37,867 bases of DNA from Planctomycetota bacterium. GTDB lineage: Bacteria > Planctomycetota > JACQVV01. The DNA is taken from NCBI GenBank assembly GCA_016209595.1, contig JACQVV010000432.1:1-37867 (forward strand), written 5' to 3'. Made by a program: the position numbers and the translations under genes. Shown here one piece after another: positions 1 through 8,127 of this stretch (positions are counted from its first letter, which is position 1; each line of letters starts with the position of its first letter). The notes under the pieces are model-generated. The model ran no database searches. It was not told where the DNA came from and was given only the letters and a program-made list of their open reading frames with translations.

Positions 1-16
1 CCAAGTGTCTGCAGAT

Positions 17-91
17 CCGCGACGCACGGAGCGAGGCCGACGCAGACGTACTTGTCAGTACGTCGAGGAGGCCGCAGCGAGTACGTCGCGG
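17..91. repeat. Long imperfect hairpin downstream of thrS
   Basis: Three nested pairing blocks are visible: CCGCGACG (17-24) with CGTCGCGG (84-91), self-complementary GGCC at 35-38 with GGCC at 70-73, and GACGTAC (45-51) with GTACGTC (58-64) around a 6-nt loop. The unpaired spacers are of similar length on the two arms, and partial complementarity continues outside. No T tract follows, so it does not look like a simple intrinsic terminator. It lies about 60 nt past the thrS stop on the transcribed strand. It could be a 3' UTR structure or a REP/MITE-like palindrome. No gene is supported in 1-151. Confidence 0.5.
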
Positions 92-151
92 AGATGCTGG
101 CACTTCGGTGCGCGCAGCAGGAAGGCGGTGAGAAATGCGGGCTGGCCCCCG

Positions 152-2077
152 TCAGCCGATCGAGGCCTCGCGCGCCCGGGACGCGACCTCGTGTGAGAGA
201 CGCCGGACGAACTCGCCGGCCGGCATCGCCCCCACGTCGGTGCCGTCGCGGCGGCGCACGGACACGGTGCAGGCCTTGAGCTCGGCGTCGCCGACGACGA
301 GCGTGTACGGGATTCTCTCGCGCGCCGCCTCGCGCACGCGGTATGCGACGGTCTCGTCGCGCGAGTCCACGCCGGCGCGGAGTCCCGCGGCGGCAAGCGC
401 CGCCGCGGCGGCTTCGGCGGTCGCGGCGTGCACGGGCGGGCTCACGGGGACGATCCGGGCCTGCTCGGGGGCGAGCCAGGGCGGGAAGGCCCCCGCGTGG
501 TGCTCCAGGAGGAGCGCGACGAAGCGCTCGAGCGACCCGAGGACCGCACGGTGGATCATGACCGGCCGCCGGTGCCGGCCATCGGGGCCGACGAAGCTGA
601 GCTCGAAGCGCTCCGGCATGGCGAAATCGACCTGGATCGTCGCGACCTGCCAGAGCCTGCCGAGGCAGTCGGCGACGTGGAAGTCGATCTTGGGCCCGTA
701 GAAGCTCCCTTCCCCGCGGTGAACCTCGTGGGCGATCCCGAGTTCACCGAGCGCGCCGGCAAGGGCCGCCTCGGCTTCTCGCCAGGTGTCCTCGCTCCCG
801 ATCGAGACGGCCGGCCGAGTGGAGAGCTCCACGACAGGATCGTCGAACCCGAAGTCACGGTAGACCGAGCGGACGAGCTCGATCGTCCCGCGGATCTCGC
901 TCGAGAGATCGGTCGCGGAGCAGAAGATGTGCGCGTCGTCCTGGGTGAAGGAGCGGACCCGCAGGAGCCCGGAGAGAACCCCGGAACGCTCGTTCCGGTG
1001 GACGAGCCCGAGCTCCGCGAAGCGGACGGGGAGCTCGCGGTAGCTCCGGCGCTTCGAGCGGAAGAGGATCGCGGCGCCGGGACAGTTCATCGGCTTCACC
1101 GCCAGGGCCTTGCCGCGCGACTCGGTGAGGAACATGTTCTCGCGGTAGATCTCCCAGTGGCCCGACGTTCGCCAGACGCTCTCGGACAGGATCGCGGGCG
1201 TTCGGATCTCCTCGTACCCGGCCCCGGCGAGGCGGCAGAGGAGATAGTTCTCGATAGTCGCGAGGAGCCGAACCCCCCGCGGGTGCCAGAACGGGGAACC
1301 CTGAGCCTCGGGATGGAAGCTGAAGAGATCGAGCTCGCGACCGAGCTTCCTGTGGTCGCGCTCCCGCGCCTGCTCCAGGCGGGCGAGATGGGCCTCGAGC
1401 TCCTCCTTCTCGGGAAAGGCCGTTCCGTGGACCCGCTGCAGGACCGGGCGCGTCTCGCTGTCGCGCCAGTAGGCCCCCGACGCCGAAAGGAGGCGGAAGT
1501 GACCGGTCCGGCTCGTCGAGGGGAGTGTGGGGCCCGCGTCCCATTCCAGAGCATCCCCGATCCGGACGAAGGAGACGGGGTCATCCGCGTTCTCCGCGAA
1601 GAGCTCCATCCGGAACCGCGAGCGCTGCCGCCGGAGCTCCCGTTCGGCCTCCTCGCGCGGGAGCTCGATTCTCTCCATGACGAGGTCCGCGGCCTGGATC
1701 TTCCTCATCTCCTCCTCGAGGAGTGGAAGGTCCTCGACGCGCAGGACGTGCTCCAGGTCGAGGTCGACCGAGAAACCCTCCGCCGTGACCGCGAGGGCCG
1801 CGAGCTCCACGCCGGGGAAGAGGCGCGCCGCCGCCTGCGCGAGGACGAGGGCCGCCGAGCGGGAGAGGATCGCTCGCCCAGCGCGCGAGGCGAGCGCAAC
1901 AGGTTCGATCCGGCAGTCGGCATCGATCGGCCGGGAGAGGTCGGCAAGCCTCCCGTCCACGAGGACCGCGACGGCGCCGGCGGGGAGTCCGGCCCGGGAG
2001 AGGACCTCTCGGGCGGGGAGCGGCCGCTCGATCTCGATCGCGCCTCGGTCCGGGAGCTCGACCTTGATCCCCGGCAC
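152..2077 (-). CDS. thrS: Threonyl-tRNA synthetase with a degenerate editing site
   Basis: Charges tRNA-Thr in the cytosol. The 641-aa protein has a TGS domain (about 1-60), the N2 editing-type domain (about 65-225), a class II core and a C-terminal anticodon-binding domain (about 535-641). The core keeps the structural zinc ligands C332, H383 and H509, motif 2 (HRNERSG, about 360-366) and motif 3 (HRAVLGSLERF). Length matches the bacterial family (E. coli 642 aa). The editing site is altered: the usual HxxxH is R73/L77 and the usual C/H pair of the CRGPH motif reads D180/T184. Start is GTG; the Shine-Dalgarno sequence is weak. A receiver gene lies 84 nt upstream on the same strand. Aminoacylation is well supported. 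Loss of cis editing is inferred from the missing residues. It could be a second, specialised ThrRS copy. Confidence 0.96.
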   Translation of the reverse strand: MPGIKVELPDRGAIEIERPLPAREVLSRAGLPAGAVAVLVDGRLADLSRPIDADCRIEPVALASRAGRAILSRSAALVLAQAAARLFPGVELAALAVTAEGFSVDLDLEHVLRVEDLPLLEEEMRKIQAADLVMERIELPREEAERELRRQRSRFRMELFAENADDPVSFVRIGDALEWDAGPTLPSTSRTGHFRLLSASGAYWRDSETRPVLQRVHGTAFPEKEELEAHLARLEQARERDHRKLGRELDLFSFHPEAQGSPFWHPRGVRLLATIENYLLCRLAGAGYEEIRTPAILSESVWRTSGHWEIYRENMFLTESRGKALAVKPMNCPGAAILFRSKRRSYRELPVRFAELGLVHRNERSGVLSGLLRVRSFTQDDAHIFCSATDLSSEIRGTIELVRSVYRDFGFDDPVVELSTRPAVSIGSEDTWREAEAALAGALGELGIAHEVHRGEGSFYGPKIDFHVADCLGRLWQVATIQVDFAMPERFELSFVGPDGRHRRPVMIHRAVLGSLERFVALLLEHHAGAFPPWLAPEQARIVPVSPPVHAATAEAAAAALAAAGLRAGVDSRDETVAYRVREAARERIPYTLVVGDAELKACTVSVRRRDGTDVGAMPAGEFVRRLSHEVASRAREASIG

Positions 2078-2161
2078 GGTGGACCCTAGCCCAGACGATT
2101 CATGAGGGACCGAGCGAAAGCGAATGCGTACATCGGCACGTCTTCCCTCCCGAGATTCGCC

Positions 2162-2536
2162 TTAGGACATCCAGTCGGGATCGCTGAGGGCCTCGACGAT
2201 CCGTGCCAGCTCCTCCGCGTCGAAGGGCTTGTCCAGGTGGCCCAGGACGTTTCCGGCCTGGTCCAGGGCGTCCTTGACCTTGTCGTCCAGGAAGGCCGAG
2301 AGGACGAGGAACCGCGTCCCGGGACAGACCAGACTGGAGTTCCGGATCGCCTCGAGCCCGTCCCATGCGGGCATGCGGATGTCGCAGACGACGAGGTCGA
2401 ACGGCCGCTCGCGGATCAGGCGGAAGGCCGCATGGCCGTCCGCCGCCTCGGTGATCTGGTGCCCCCGGCTCTCGAGGAGCTCGCGCACCACCGCGCGGAT
2501 CCCCGGCTCGTCGTCGACGACCAGGACTTGCGCCAT
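2162..2536 (-). CDS. Single-domain response regulator (CheY-like receiver)
   Basis: A 124-aa stand-alone receiver domain with no output domain. The acidic pair D8-D9, phospho-acceptor D52 in VVCDIRMP, S80 and K103 in LDKPF are all present, so it should be phosphorylatable. It would act by protein-protein interaction in the cytosol as part of a two-component relay. No histidine kinase is in the window, so the partner is unknown. It lies between a prenyltransferase gene (101 nt upstream) and thrS (84 nt downstream) on the same strand, so co-transcription is possible but not shown. The ATG start directly precedes the first beta strand, as expected for this family. Confidence 0.93.
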   Translation of the reverse strand: MAQVLVVDDEPGIRAVVRELLESRGHQITEAADGHAAFRLIRERPFDLVVCDIRMPAWDGLEAIRNSSLVCPGTRFLVLSAFLDDKVKDALDQAGNVLGHLDKPFDAEELARIVEALSDPDWMS

Positions 2537-2637
2537 CGTCAGGGCTCCCAGGTCACGGGATACGGGACGGGACAGATCAGTGGTCGCGATTATCGGGTTC
2601 GCGGCGCCTGGCGTCCATCCCCTCTTTCATGCGTTTC

Positions 2638-3579
2638 TCATCGCAGGGCCACCCCGCGCGAAACGCCGAGCGCGATCGCGAGGCCGGCGTTCGCAGCCAC
2701 CGCGTAGACCTCGGCCCAGGGTCGGAGATTCGCCCGCGCGCGGGTCGGCGCGAATCGCAAGAGGAGCGAGGCTCCCACGGGGAAGGCGGCCGCGGCGCCG
2801 AGAGCGGCGAGGAAGGGCCATCCAAGACCGATCCGGCGGGCGATTCCGGCGAGCGAAGCCGCGCTTGCGGTCACGAACAAGGCGGGCAGGACGGTGGCCG
2901 TCTTCCAGCCGAGGACTTTCGAGTAGGTCCGGTAGTCGGTCTCGTCCTGGGGGAGGCGGACCTTCCGCGATGTCTCCCAGGCGGCGACGGGCATCCAGAG
3001 GCCGACGAGGAGGAGCGCGGTCCATCCGGAGAGCCCCGAGGGGTCGAACTCGGCCGCGAAGACGGCCACGACGTAGCCGCCGAATACGAGCGAGAGCGGG
3101 TTGTGCGTGGCGAAGGCGAGGAGGAGGTTCTCGGACATCGACGGGTAGAAGAACCACTTCGAGGAGAGCCAGGCGAGCGCGAAGGCGGCGGCGAAAGCGG
3201 CGAAGGGGAGGGGGAACCCGAGGGGGAGGTTCGCGGCGAACAGGAGAACGATCGTCGCGAGCCGGAGCACCTTGAGGTCGCCGGTCGTGACCTTCCCTGT
3301 CGCGATGGGGCGGTTCGCGTAGCGGGGGTCCCCTGCTCGTGCGAGGGCGAGGTCGGTCGAGACATCCTTTTCCTCGTCGTAGACTCGCAGGAGGAGCGGG
3401 AACAGGACGAAGCTCGCCGCGGCGAGTCCGGACCGCCACGTGATCGCCAGCGGGGCAATATCCGCCATCGCCTGGAGCGCAAAATGGAGCGCCAGGAAGT
3501 TCGCGAGGGCGAAGGGAACCATGAGCCACGGCGGGAACATCGCGGCGAGGAAAGCGGCGATCCGGCGCGTTCGGCTCAC
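2638..3579 (-). CDS. UbiA-superfamily prenyltransferase-like membrane protein
   Basis: Probable integral membrane transferase of the UbiA superfamily, which moves a polyprenyl group from its diphosphate to an aromatic or other acceptor. The 313-aa protein is very hydrophobic, with about eight or nine membrane segments. The first Asp-rich motif is D68-x3-D72-x3-D76 followed by NRPIATGKVT, close to the family's RPxxxG region. The second is around D212/D215 (DETDYRTYSK). I chose the GTG at 3577-3579 (protein VSRTRR...) because the open frame upstream only translates a short tandem repeat (VTVTV...). Divergent from the ATP-grasp/phosphohistidine gene across a 130-nt gap. Acceptor and prenyl chain cannot be read from the sequence. 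Confidence 0.75.
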   Translation of the reverse strand: MSRTRRIAAFLAAMFPPWLMVPFALANFLALHFALQAMADIAPLAITWRSGLAAASFVLFPLLLRVYDEEKDVSTDLALARAGDPRYANRPIATGKVTTGDLKVLRLATIVLLFAANLPLGFPLPFAAFAAAFALAWLSSKWFFYPSMSENLLLAFATHNPLSLVFGGYVVAVFAAEFDPSGLSGWTALLLVGLWMPVAAWETSRKVRLPQDETDYRTYSKVLGWKTATVLPALFVTASAASLAGIARRIGLGWPFLAALGAAAAFPVGASLLLRFAPTRARANLRPWAEVYAVAANAGLAIALGVSRGVALR

Positions 3580-3590
3580 GGGACGGTCTT

Positions 3591-3653
3591 CCGTGGACCG
3601 TGACCGTGGACCGTGACCGTGGACCGTGACCGTGACCGTGACCGTGACCGTGA
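3591..3653. repeat. Short tandem repeat CCGTGGA/CCGTGA between divergent genes
   Basis: Three 13-bp units (CCGTGGA followed by CCGTGA) at 3591-3629 are followed by four more CCGTGA hexamers to 3653, with no mismatches. The array fills about half of the 130-nt gap between the divergently transcribed prenyltransferase and phosphotransferase-like genes, so copy-number change would alter promoter spacing for one or both. The sequence is prone to slippage. Two heptamer arrays of other sequence occur at 9971-9998 and 28181-28215. Confidence 0.9.
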
Positions 3654-3709
3654 CGACAGGAGGCTGGGGAAGGGCATGGAGGAGCACATAGTAGTATCCT
3701 GGCCCGTGA

Positions 3710-6304
3710 ATGTCCGATCTACGGATCGCCACCGCTGACAGAGCGCCCGAAGACCCGGCCCGGCTGGGAGGGAAGGCTGCGAACCTGCTCGCGCTCTCCC
3801 GTCTCGGCGTCCCGGTCCCGCCCTGGCTCTGTCTGACCACGGAGGTTCTCGCGGCCGCGGGCGGGGACGGTCTCGCCGCGGGCGACCGGGAGGAGCTCCA
3901 GAGACGGATGGACGAGCTCTTCCCGCCGGGCGCGTTCGTGGCGGTCCGCTCGTCTGCCGTGGGAGAGGACTCCGGCAAGGACTCGTTCGCGGGGCAACTC
4001 GAAACCTACCTGTGGGTCCCCAGGGACAGGGTCCTCGAGCGCGTCCGCGACTGCTTCGCCTCGGCCTCCTCGGCCAGGGCGCGGCTCTATCGAGAGACGC
4101 GCGGGGACCTGGCTTCTACGAGGGGCGCTGCGGTCGTCGTCCAGCTCATGGTGGACGCGCGGGTCGCGGGGGTGCTCTTCACGGCCAACCCGACGAACGG
4201 AGACCGGAGCGAGGCGGTCATCACGGCGGGGCTGGGGCTGGGAGAGGGCGTGGTCGCGGACCGGGTCGAAACCGACACCTGGTTTGCGGAACTCGCGACC
4301 GGCGAGATCCGCGAGCGAGCCGTGAACTCGAAGCGGTTGAAGGTCGTCTTCGACCGCGAGGGAGGCGCGGGGACGGCCGTGGTCCCCGCGGATGCGGAGG
4401 AGGGGGCGCGTCCCGCCCTCTTGGACGCACAGGTGCGGGATCTCGTCGAAATTGGCCGCCGGATCGCCGAGGCGTTCGGCGGGCCGCAGGACATCGAGTG
4501 GGCGATCGACGCGGCCGGCAAGATCCACGTCCTCCAGGCCCGCCCGATCACGACGCTGGAGCGCGAGGCGGTCTTCGACAACTCGAACATCGTCGAGAGC
4601 TACCCGGGCCTCTCGCTCCCTCTCACGTTCTCTTTCGCGCGCGCGGTCTACGAGGAGACGTTTCGCGGGAGCTCGCTCACGCTGGGCGTGCCTGAGCGGG
4701 TCCTGGGCGAGAACCGATCCGTCCTCGCCAACCTGGTCGCCCTCGTGGACGGGAGGATCTATTACAACATCCTCAACTGGTATCGGCTCTTCCAGCTCGT
4801 CCCGGGCTTCGACCGGATGCTTCCAGCCTGGGAGAGGGCGCTGGGACTGCCGCGCAGGCACGTCCGCCGTCCCCCCGCCTCCTCGCTCGCCGCTCGGCTC
4901 GTGCGGCTGCCGGTCCAGCTGGGCGCCGTCCTCCGGATCGTCTATCACGTCGCCTTTCTCAAGAGGAACGTGCGGCGCTTCCGGGAGAACTTCGCCGCGG
5001 TCCGGGAGGAGTTCCTGCAGCGGGATCCCGACTCGCTCGAAGCGCACGAGCTCCTCGATCTCTACGACTTCCTCGCCACGCGACTCCTGGGCTCCTGGAG
5101 GGTCACGATCGTCAACGACGCGATCGCCCAGCAGGCCTACGCGGGGGTCGGCAGGCTCGCGGAGAGGTGGCGGATCGGGGACCGCGCGGGCCTGGTGAAC
5201 GACCTCCTTTGCGGGGAGAAGGGGATGGAGTCGGTCGAGCCGGTCCGCTCGGCTCTTTCGCTCGCGGAAAGGATCCGGTCCGATGCGCGGCTCCGCGCGG
5301 TTTTCGGGGAGGGGAGGGAGGAGGCCGAGGTCTTCCGGGAGATCCGCGGCGCGCCGGAGTTCGCGGCCTTCCGGGAGGCGCTCGACCGGCACCTCGATCT
5401 CTACGGCGACCGGACGGTGCAAGAGCTCAAGCTCGAAACACCGAGCGCCGCGGAGAACCCCGCCTTCCTCGTGTCGATGCTGCGGAACTACCTCCGGGGT
5501 GGACAGGACGTGGCCCGGATGGAGGAGCGAGAGCGCGCGATTCGCTCGGCGGCCGAGCGAATCGTCCGCGCGGCGCTCGCGTGGCGGCCGCTCCGGCGGC
5601 TCCTCTTCGCCTGGGTCCTCGCAGAGTGCCGGCGTTCGGTCAAGTACCGGGAGGACATGCGGCTCGCGCGGAGCCGGGCGTTCGGGATGGTCAAGCGGAT
5701 CTTCCGGGCTCTCGGCCGGATCCTCGCTGCGAAGGGGCTTCTCGCAGAGCCCTTCGACGTCTTCTTCCTCACCGTGGACGAGGTCATGGGGGCGGTTCGC
5801 GGCCATTCGGCCACGCGTGACCTCGCGGCGCTCGTGGCGCTCCGGAAGCGCGAGTACGAGGAGTTCGCCCGGCGTACTCCCGCCCCGCGGATCGCCACGC
5901 ACGGGGTCGCGCTGGCCCGTCCCTTCCCCCAGGCATGCGGTATCGCTCCGGCCCCGGCGGAAGGAGAGATGCGGGGCCTGGGCGCCTCTCCCGGTCGCGC
6001 TCGGGCGGCCGCGAAGATCGTTCTCGCACCGACCCAGGGACTCGCCGTCTCGGGGGAGATCCTCGTGGCTCCGATGACCGATCCCGGCTGGGTCTTCCTC
6101 ATGGTCGCCGCCGGCGGGCTCGTGGTCGAGAAGGGAAGCCTCCTCTCGCACACGGCGATCATCGGGCGGGAGCTCGGGATCCCGACCGTCGTGGGCGTCT
6201 CGGACGCGACGCGCCGGATCGCGGACGGCGATACGATCGAGATCGACGGGCTCTCGGGGACGGTGCGGATCCTGGAGCGGGCTCAGACGAGCGAACGAGC
6301 GTAG
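3710..6304 (+). CDS. ATP-grasp/phosphohistidine phosphotransferase, rifampin-phosphotransferase-like architecture
   Basis: The 864-aa protein has an N-terminal PPDK/PEP-synthase ATP-binding domain (about 1-290: LGGKAANL, VRSSAVGEDS, GVLFTANPTNGD, QDIEWAID...LQARPITT), a long helical middle region (about 295-755), and a C-terminal swivelling phosphohistidine domain (about 760-864) with GSLLSHTAIIGRELGIP, active His near 814. The PEP/pyruvate TIM-barrel of true PEP synthase and PPDK is absent, so it cannot make PEP by the normal route. Order and length match rifampin phosphotransferase, which passes a phosphate from ATP through the His to a substrate held by the middle domain. The middle domain (NSNIVESYPGLSLPLTFSFA onward) gives no clue to the acceptor. 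Start ATG; no clear ribosome site. Its last 22 bp overlap the GNAT gene on the other strand. Confidence 0.82.
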   Translation: MSDLRIATADRAPEDPARLGGKAANLLALSRLGVPVPPWLCLTTEVLAAAGGDGLAAGDREELQRRMDELFPPGAFVAVRSSAVGEDSGKDSFAGQLETYLWVPRDRVLERVRDCFASASSARARLYRETRGDLASTRGAAVVVQLMVDARVAGVLFTANPTNGDRSEAVITAGLGLGEGVVADRVETDTWFAELATGEIRERAVNSKRLKVVFDREGGAGTAVVPADAEEGARPALLDAQVRDLVEIGRRIAEAFGGPQDIEWAIDAAGKIHVLQARPITTLEREAVFDNSNIVESYPGLSLPLTFSFARAVYEETFRGSSLTLGVPERVLGENRSVLANLVALVDGRIYYNILNWYRLFQLVPGFDRMLPAWERALGLPRRHVRRPPASSLAARLVRLPVQLGAVLRIVYHVAFLKRNVRRFRENFAAVREEFLQRDPDSLEAHELLDLYDFLATRLLGSWRVTIVNDAIAQQAYAGVGRLAERWRIGDRAGLVNDLLCGEKGMESVEPVRSALSLAERIRSDARLRAVFGEGREEAEVFREIRGAPEFAAFREALDRHLDLYGDRTVQELKLETPSAAENPAFLVSMLRNYLRGGQDVARMEERERAIRSAAERIVRAALAWRPLRRLLFAWVLAECRRSVKYREDMRLARSRAFGMVKRIFRALGRILAAKGLLAEPFDVFFLTVDEVMGAVRGHSATRDLAALVALRKREYEEFARRTPAPRIATHGVALARPFPQACGIAPAPAEGEMRGLGASPGRARAAAKIVLAPTQGLAVSGEILVAPMTDPGWVFLMVAAGGLVVEKGSLLSHTAIIGRELGIPTVVGVSDATRRIADGDTIEIDGLSGTVRILERAQTSERA

Positions 6305-7383
6305 AGCGCATACTCCCGGGTCGGGGCAAAGGTCGTCTCGAAGAAGCGCCAGTCCTCGGTGACGAGAGCCACCTGGGCCTCCTCGTACCCGTCCTGGACG
6401 AGGCGCTCCACCGCCTCGACGAGGGCGAGGTAGACGGCCCCGGAGCCTCGCGCCTCCGGCACGAGGGCGACCGTGTGCATGACGAGACGCCGCGGGCGTT
6501 CTCCCCGGCCGAGCCACGAGCCCCAGCCGGAGGCGTCTCCCGAAAGCTGCCGTACCTCGGCCGAATAGTCGGGATAAGCGAAGGCGCACCCCACGTCCCG
6601 GCCGTCCTCCCCGTCCACGAGGATGAAGACGTGCCAGGGGTCGAGGAGGGCGAGGACCGGGCCGAAGATCTCCGTGAACTCGCCGAGGTCGAGCGAGGAG
6701 TAGCCGACATGCCCGGCCCAGACGCGGTCGAGGAGGACGTGCATGCGGGGGAGCGTGGAACCGGGCGTTCCCGGGTCGGGGTGATCGACCCGGTATCTCT
6801 TCCCCGCGCGGCGGACGGCGAGGTCGAGGCCGCGGTTCTCCAGCACCGCGGCGCGGAACGCGGGCGCGGGCAGGTCGAAACCGCGCCAGGTGTGAATCCG
6901 GCGGAAGCCGTGGTTCTCGAAGAGACGCGGGTAGTAGGGAGGGTTCCGCGGTTCGAAAAGGAACGGGGAGCGCTCGAATCCCCTCGACAGGAGCCGGTGC
7001 GTGCGATGGGCGCCTCCGTTCATCGGGCCCCAGGCCTCCCGCGCGCCCCGTTCCCGGAGCCAGGCGAACGCGGACTCGAGAAGGGCTCCGGCGACCCGCT
7101 CGTCGTCCGCGCACTCGAAGTAGCCGACCTGCCCGAGCACCGCGCCCGAGGCATCGCGGAGCCTAGAGTTCAGGAGCGCGGCGACACGGCCAGCCGGACG
7201 GCCGTCCTTCTCGCAGAGAAACGCCTGGATCGTCCCGTACCGGCCAAAAGCATCCAGGCCCGCGAGCTCGCGGAGGAGCGGCGCCCGGAGCGGGGGAATC
7301 CACTCCGGGTCGCCGGCATGGAGCGAGAGCGACAGGTCGAGGAAGTCGCCGAGGCGACCCTGTCCTATCGCCTCGGCCTTCAC
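6283..7383 (-). CDS. GNAT-like N-acyltransferase (YghO-type)
   Basis: A 366-aa cytosolic protein resembling the large GNAT group that includes E. coli YghO. Recognisable features are the N-terminal GDPEWIPPLR, GRVAALLNSRL, a GYFECADD segment followed by a WLRERG helix, the central GPMNGG, NPPYYPRLFENHGFRR, and a C-terminal GNAT fold (HTVALVPEARGSGAVYLALVEAVERL) whose PEARGSG is an acetyl-CoA-loop-like element. GTG start, 12 nt after the HTH/receiver regulator gene, so probably one transcript with it. Its stop lies inside the 3' end of the convergent phosphotransferase-like gene (22-bp overlap). Acyl donor and acceptor are unknown. Confidence 0.72.
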   Translation of the reverse strand: MKAEAIGQGRLGDFLDLSLSLHAGDPEWIPPLRAPLLRELAGLDAFGRYGTIQAFLCEKDGRPAGRVAALLNSRLRDASGAVLGQVGYFECADDERVAGALLESAFAWLRERGAREAWGPMNGGAHRTHRLLSRGFERSPFLFEPRNPPYYPRLFENHGFRRIHTWRGFDLPAPAFRAAVLENRGLDLAVRRAGKRYRVDHPDPGTPGSTLPRMHVLLDRVWAGHVGYSSLDLGEFTEIFGPVLALLDPWHVFILVDGEDGRDVGCAFAYPDYSAEVRQLSGDASGWGSWLGRGERPRRLVMHTVALVPEARGSGAVYLALVEAVERLVQDGYEEAQVALVTEDWRFFETTFAPTREYALYARSLV

Positions 7384-7395
7384 GGGATCTGGGAG

Positions 7396-8097
7396 CTATC
7401 TCCGCCCGAAGACGCTCGACGCGATCCGCACCGCCTCGCTCACGACCTTGCGCGGACGACCTCGCTTCCGGGGCTGGCCCGTCGCCGGGTCCAGCCGAGG
7501 CGCGGGGCGAACCTTCGGCCGTGGGGCCGTTGCGAGCGCTTCGACTTTCTCGGCGAGGACATCGGTGTCGAAGGGCTTGGCCAGCGTGTCGTCGGCGCCT
7601 GCCTTGCGCGCCGCCTCGAGCTCCTCGCGGGGGAGGGCCGAGATGGCGAGCACACGGACTTCCTTCAGGCGCTCGGTCGCCCGGATGTACCGCAGGACCT
7701 CGACGCCCTCGATCCCGCGCATCCCGAAGTCGAGCACCACCACGCTGGGGTTCACTTCCCCGAGGAGCGTGCCGGCGCGGAACCCGTCCGGGGCGATGGT
7801 CGCCTCGAAGCCCTTCTTCTTGAGCCGCCTCTCGAGGAGCTTCGCGATCGACGCGTCCTCCTCGACGATGAGGACGGGCCGCGGGGTCTTGCGGAACTGC
7901 TCCGGGATGGGGAGGCTGTTCGCCTCCAAGAACGCGATGAAGTTCTCGAGCTCGACCCGGTTGTCCCCTCGTCCGGGGAGCTGGAAGGCCTTGAGCTCCC
8001 CCCGCTGGATCCAGCGGATGACGGTCCGGAAATTGACGCCCAGGTACTGCGCGATTTGCCCCGTGGTCAGGACGACCTTGTTCACTCTCTCGTACAT
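7396..8097 (-). CDS. Excisionase-type HTH / receiver / AT-hook regulator
   Basis: A 233-aa DNA-binding regulator in three parts. Residues 8-60 form an excisionase/BldC-type winged helix (TTGQIAQYLGVNFRTVIRWI). Residues 74-190 form a receiver with E80-D81, phospho-acceptor D123 (VVLDFGM) and K174 (LAKPF). Residues 210-217 (RKRGRPRK) contain the GRP core of an AT-hook. It would act as a transcription factor gated by phosphorylation. The ATG is preceded by GGGGAGGAAGCGGA, a good ribosome site, and a sigma70-like promoter lies upstream. The GNAT gene follows after 12 nt and is the nearest likely target. An HTH in front of the receiver reverses the usual response-regulator order. A related HTH is fused to EIIA-Ntr at 17449-18156. 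Confidence 0.9.
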   Translation of the reverse strand: MYERVNKVVLTTGQIAQYLGVNFRTVIRWIQRGELKAFQLPGRGDNRVELENFIAFLEANSLPIPEQFRKTPRPVLIVEEDASIAKLLERRLKKKGFEATIAPDGFRAGTLLGEVNPSVVVLDFGMRGIEGVEVLRYIRATERLKEVRVLAISALPREELEAARKAGADDTLAKPFDTDVLAEKVEALATAPRPKVRPAPRLDPATGQPRKRGRPRKVVSEAVRIASSVFGRR

Positions 8098-8127
8098 TCC
8101 GCTTCCTCCCCAGGATCGTTTCCGAGC

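Noticed and set aside
1..151. Small ORFs at the left edge
   Set aside because: They translate the hairpin and have no recognisable features.
428..2089. Long plus-strand ORF opposite thrS
   Set aside because: It is a charged, low-complexity antisense frame of a clear thrS gene. Such shadows are frequent in G+C-rich DNA.
3580..3978. N-terminal extension of the prenyltransferase frame
   Set aside because: It translates the CCGTGA repeat and the antisense of the next gene; no family similarity before the GTG at 3579.
3710..6304. Annotation as PEP synthase or pyruvate phosphate dikinase
   Set aside because: The C-terminal PEP/pyruvate-binding barrel is absent, and the protein ends after the phosphohistidine domain.
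3719..7114. Minus-strand frame of 1131 codons
   Set aside because: It runs opposite the phosphotransferase-like gene and through the GNAT gene in another frame; composition is Arg/Pro/Gly-rich without any domain.
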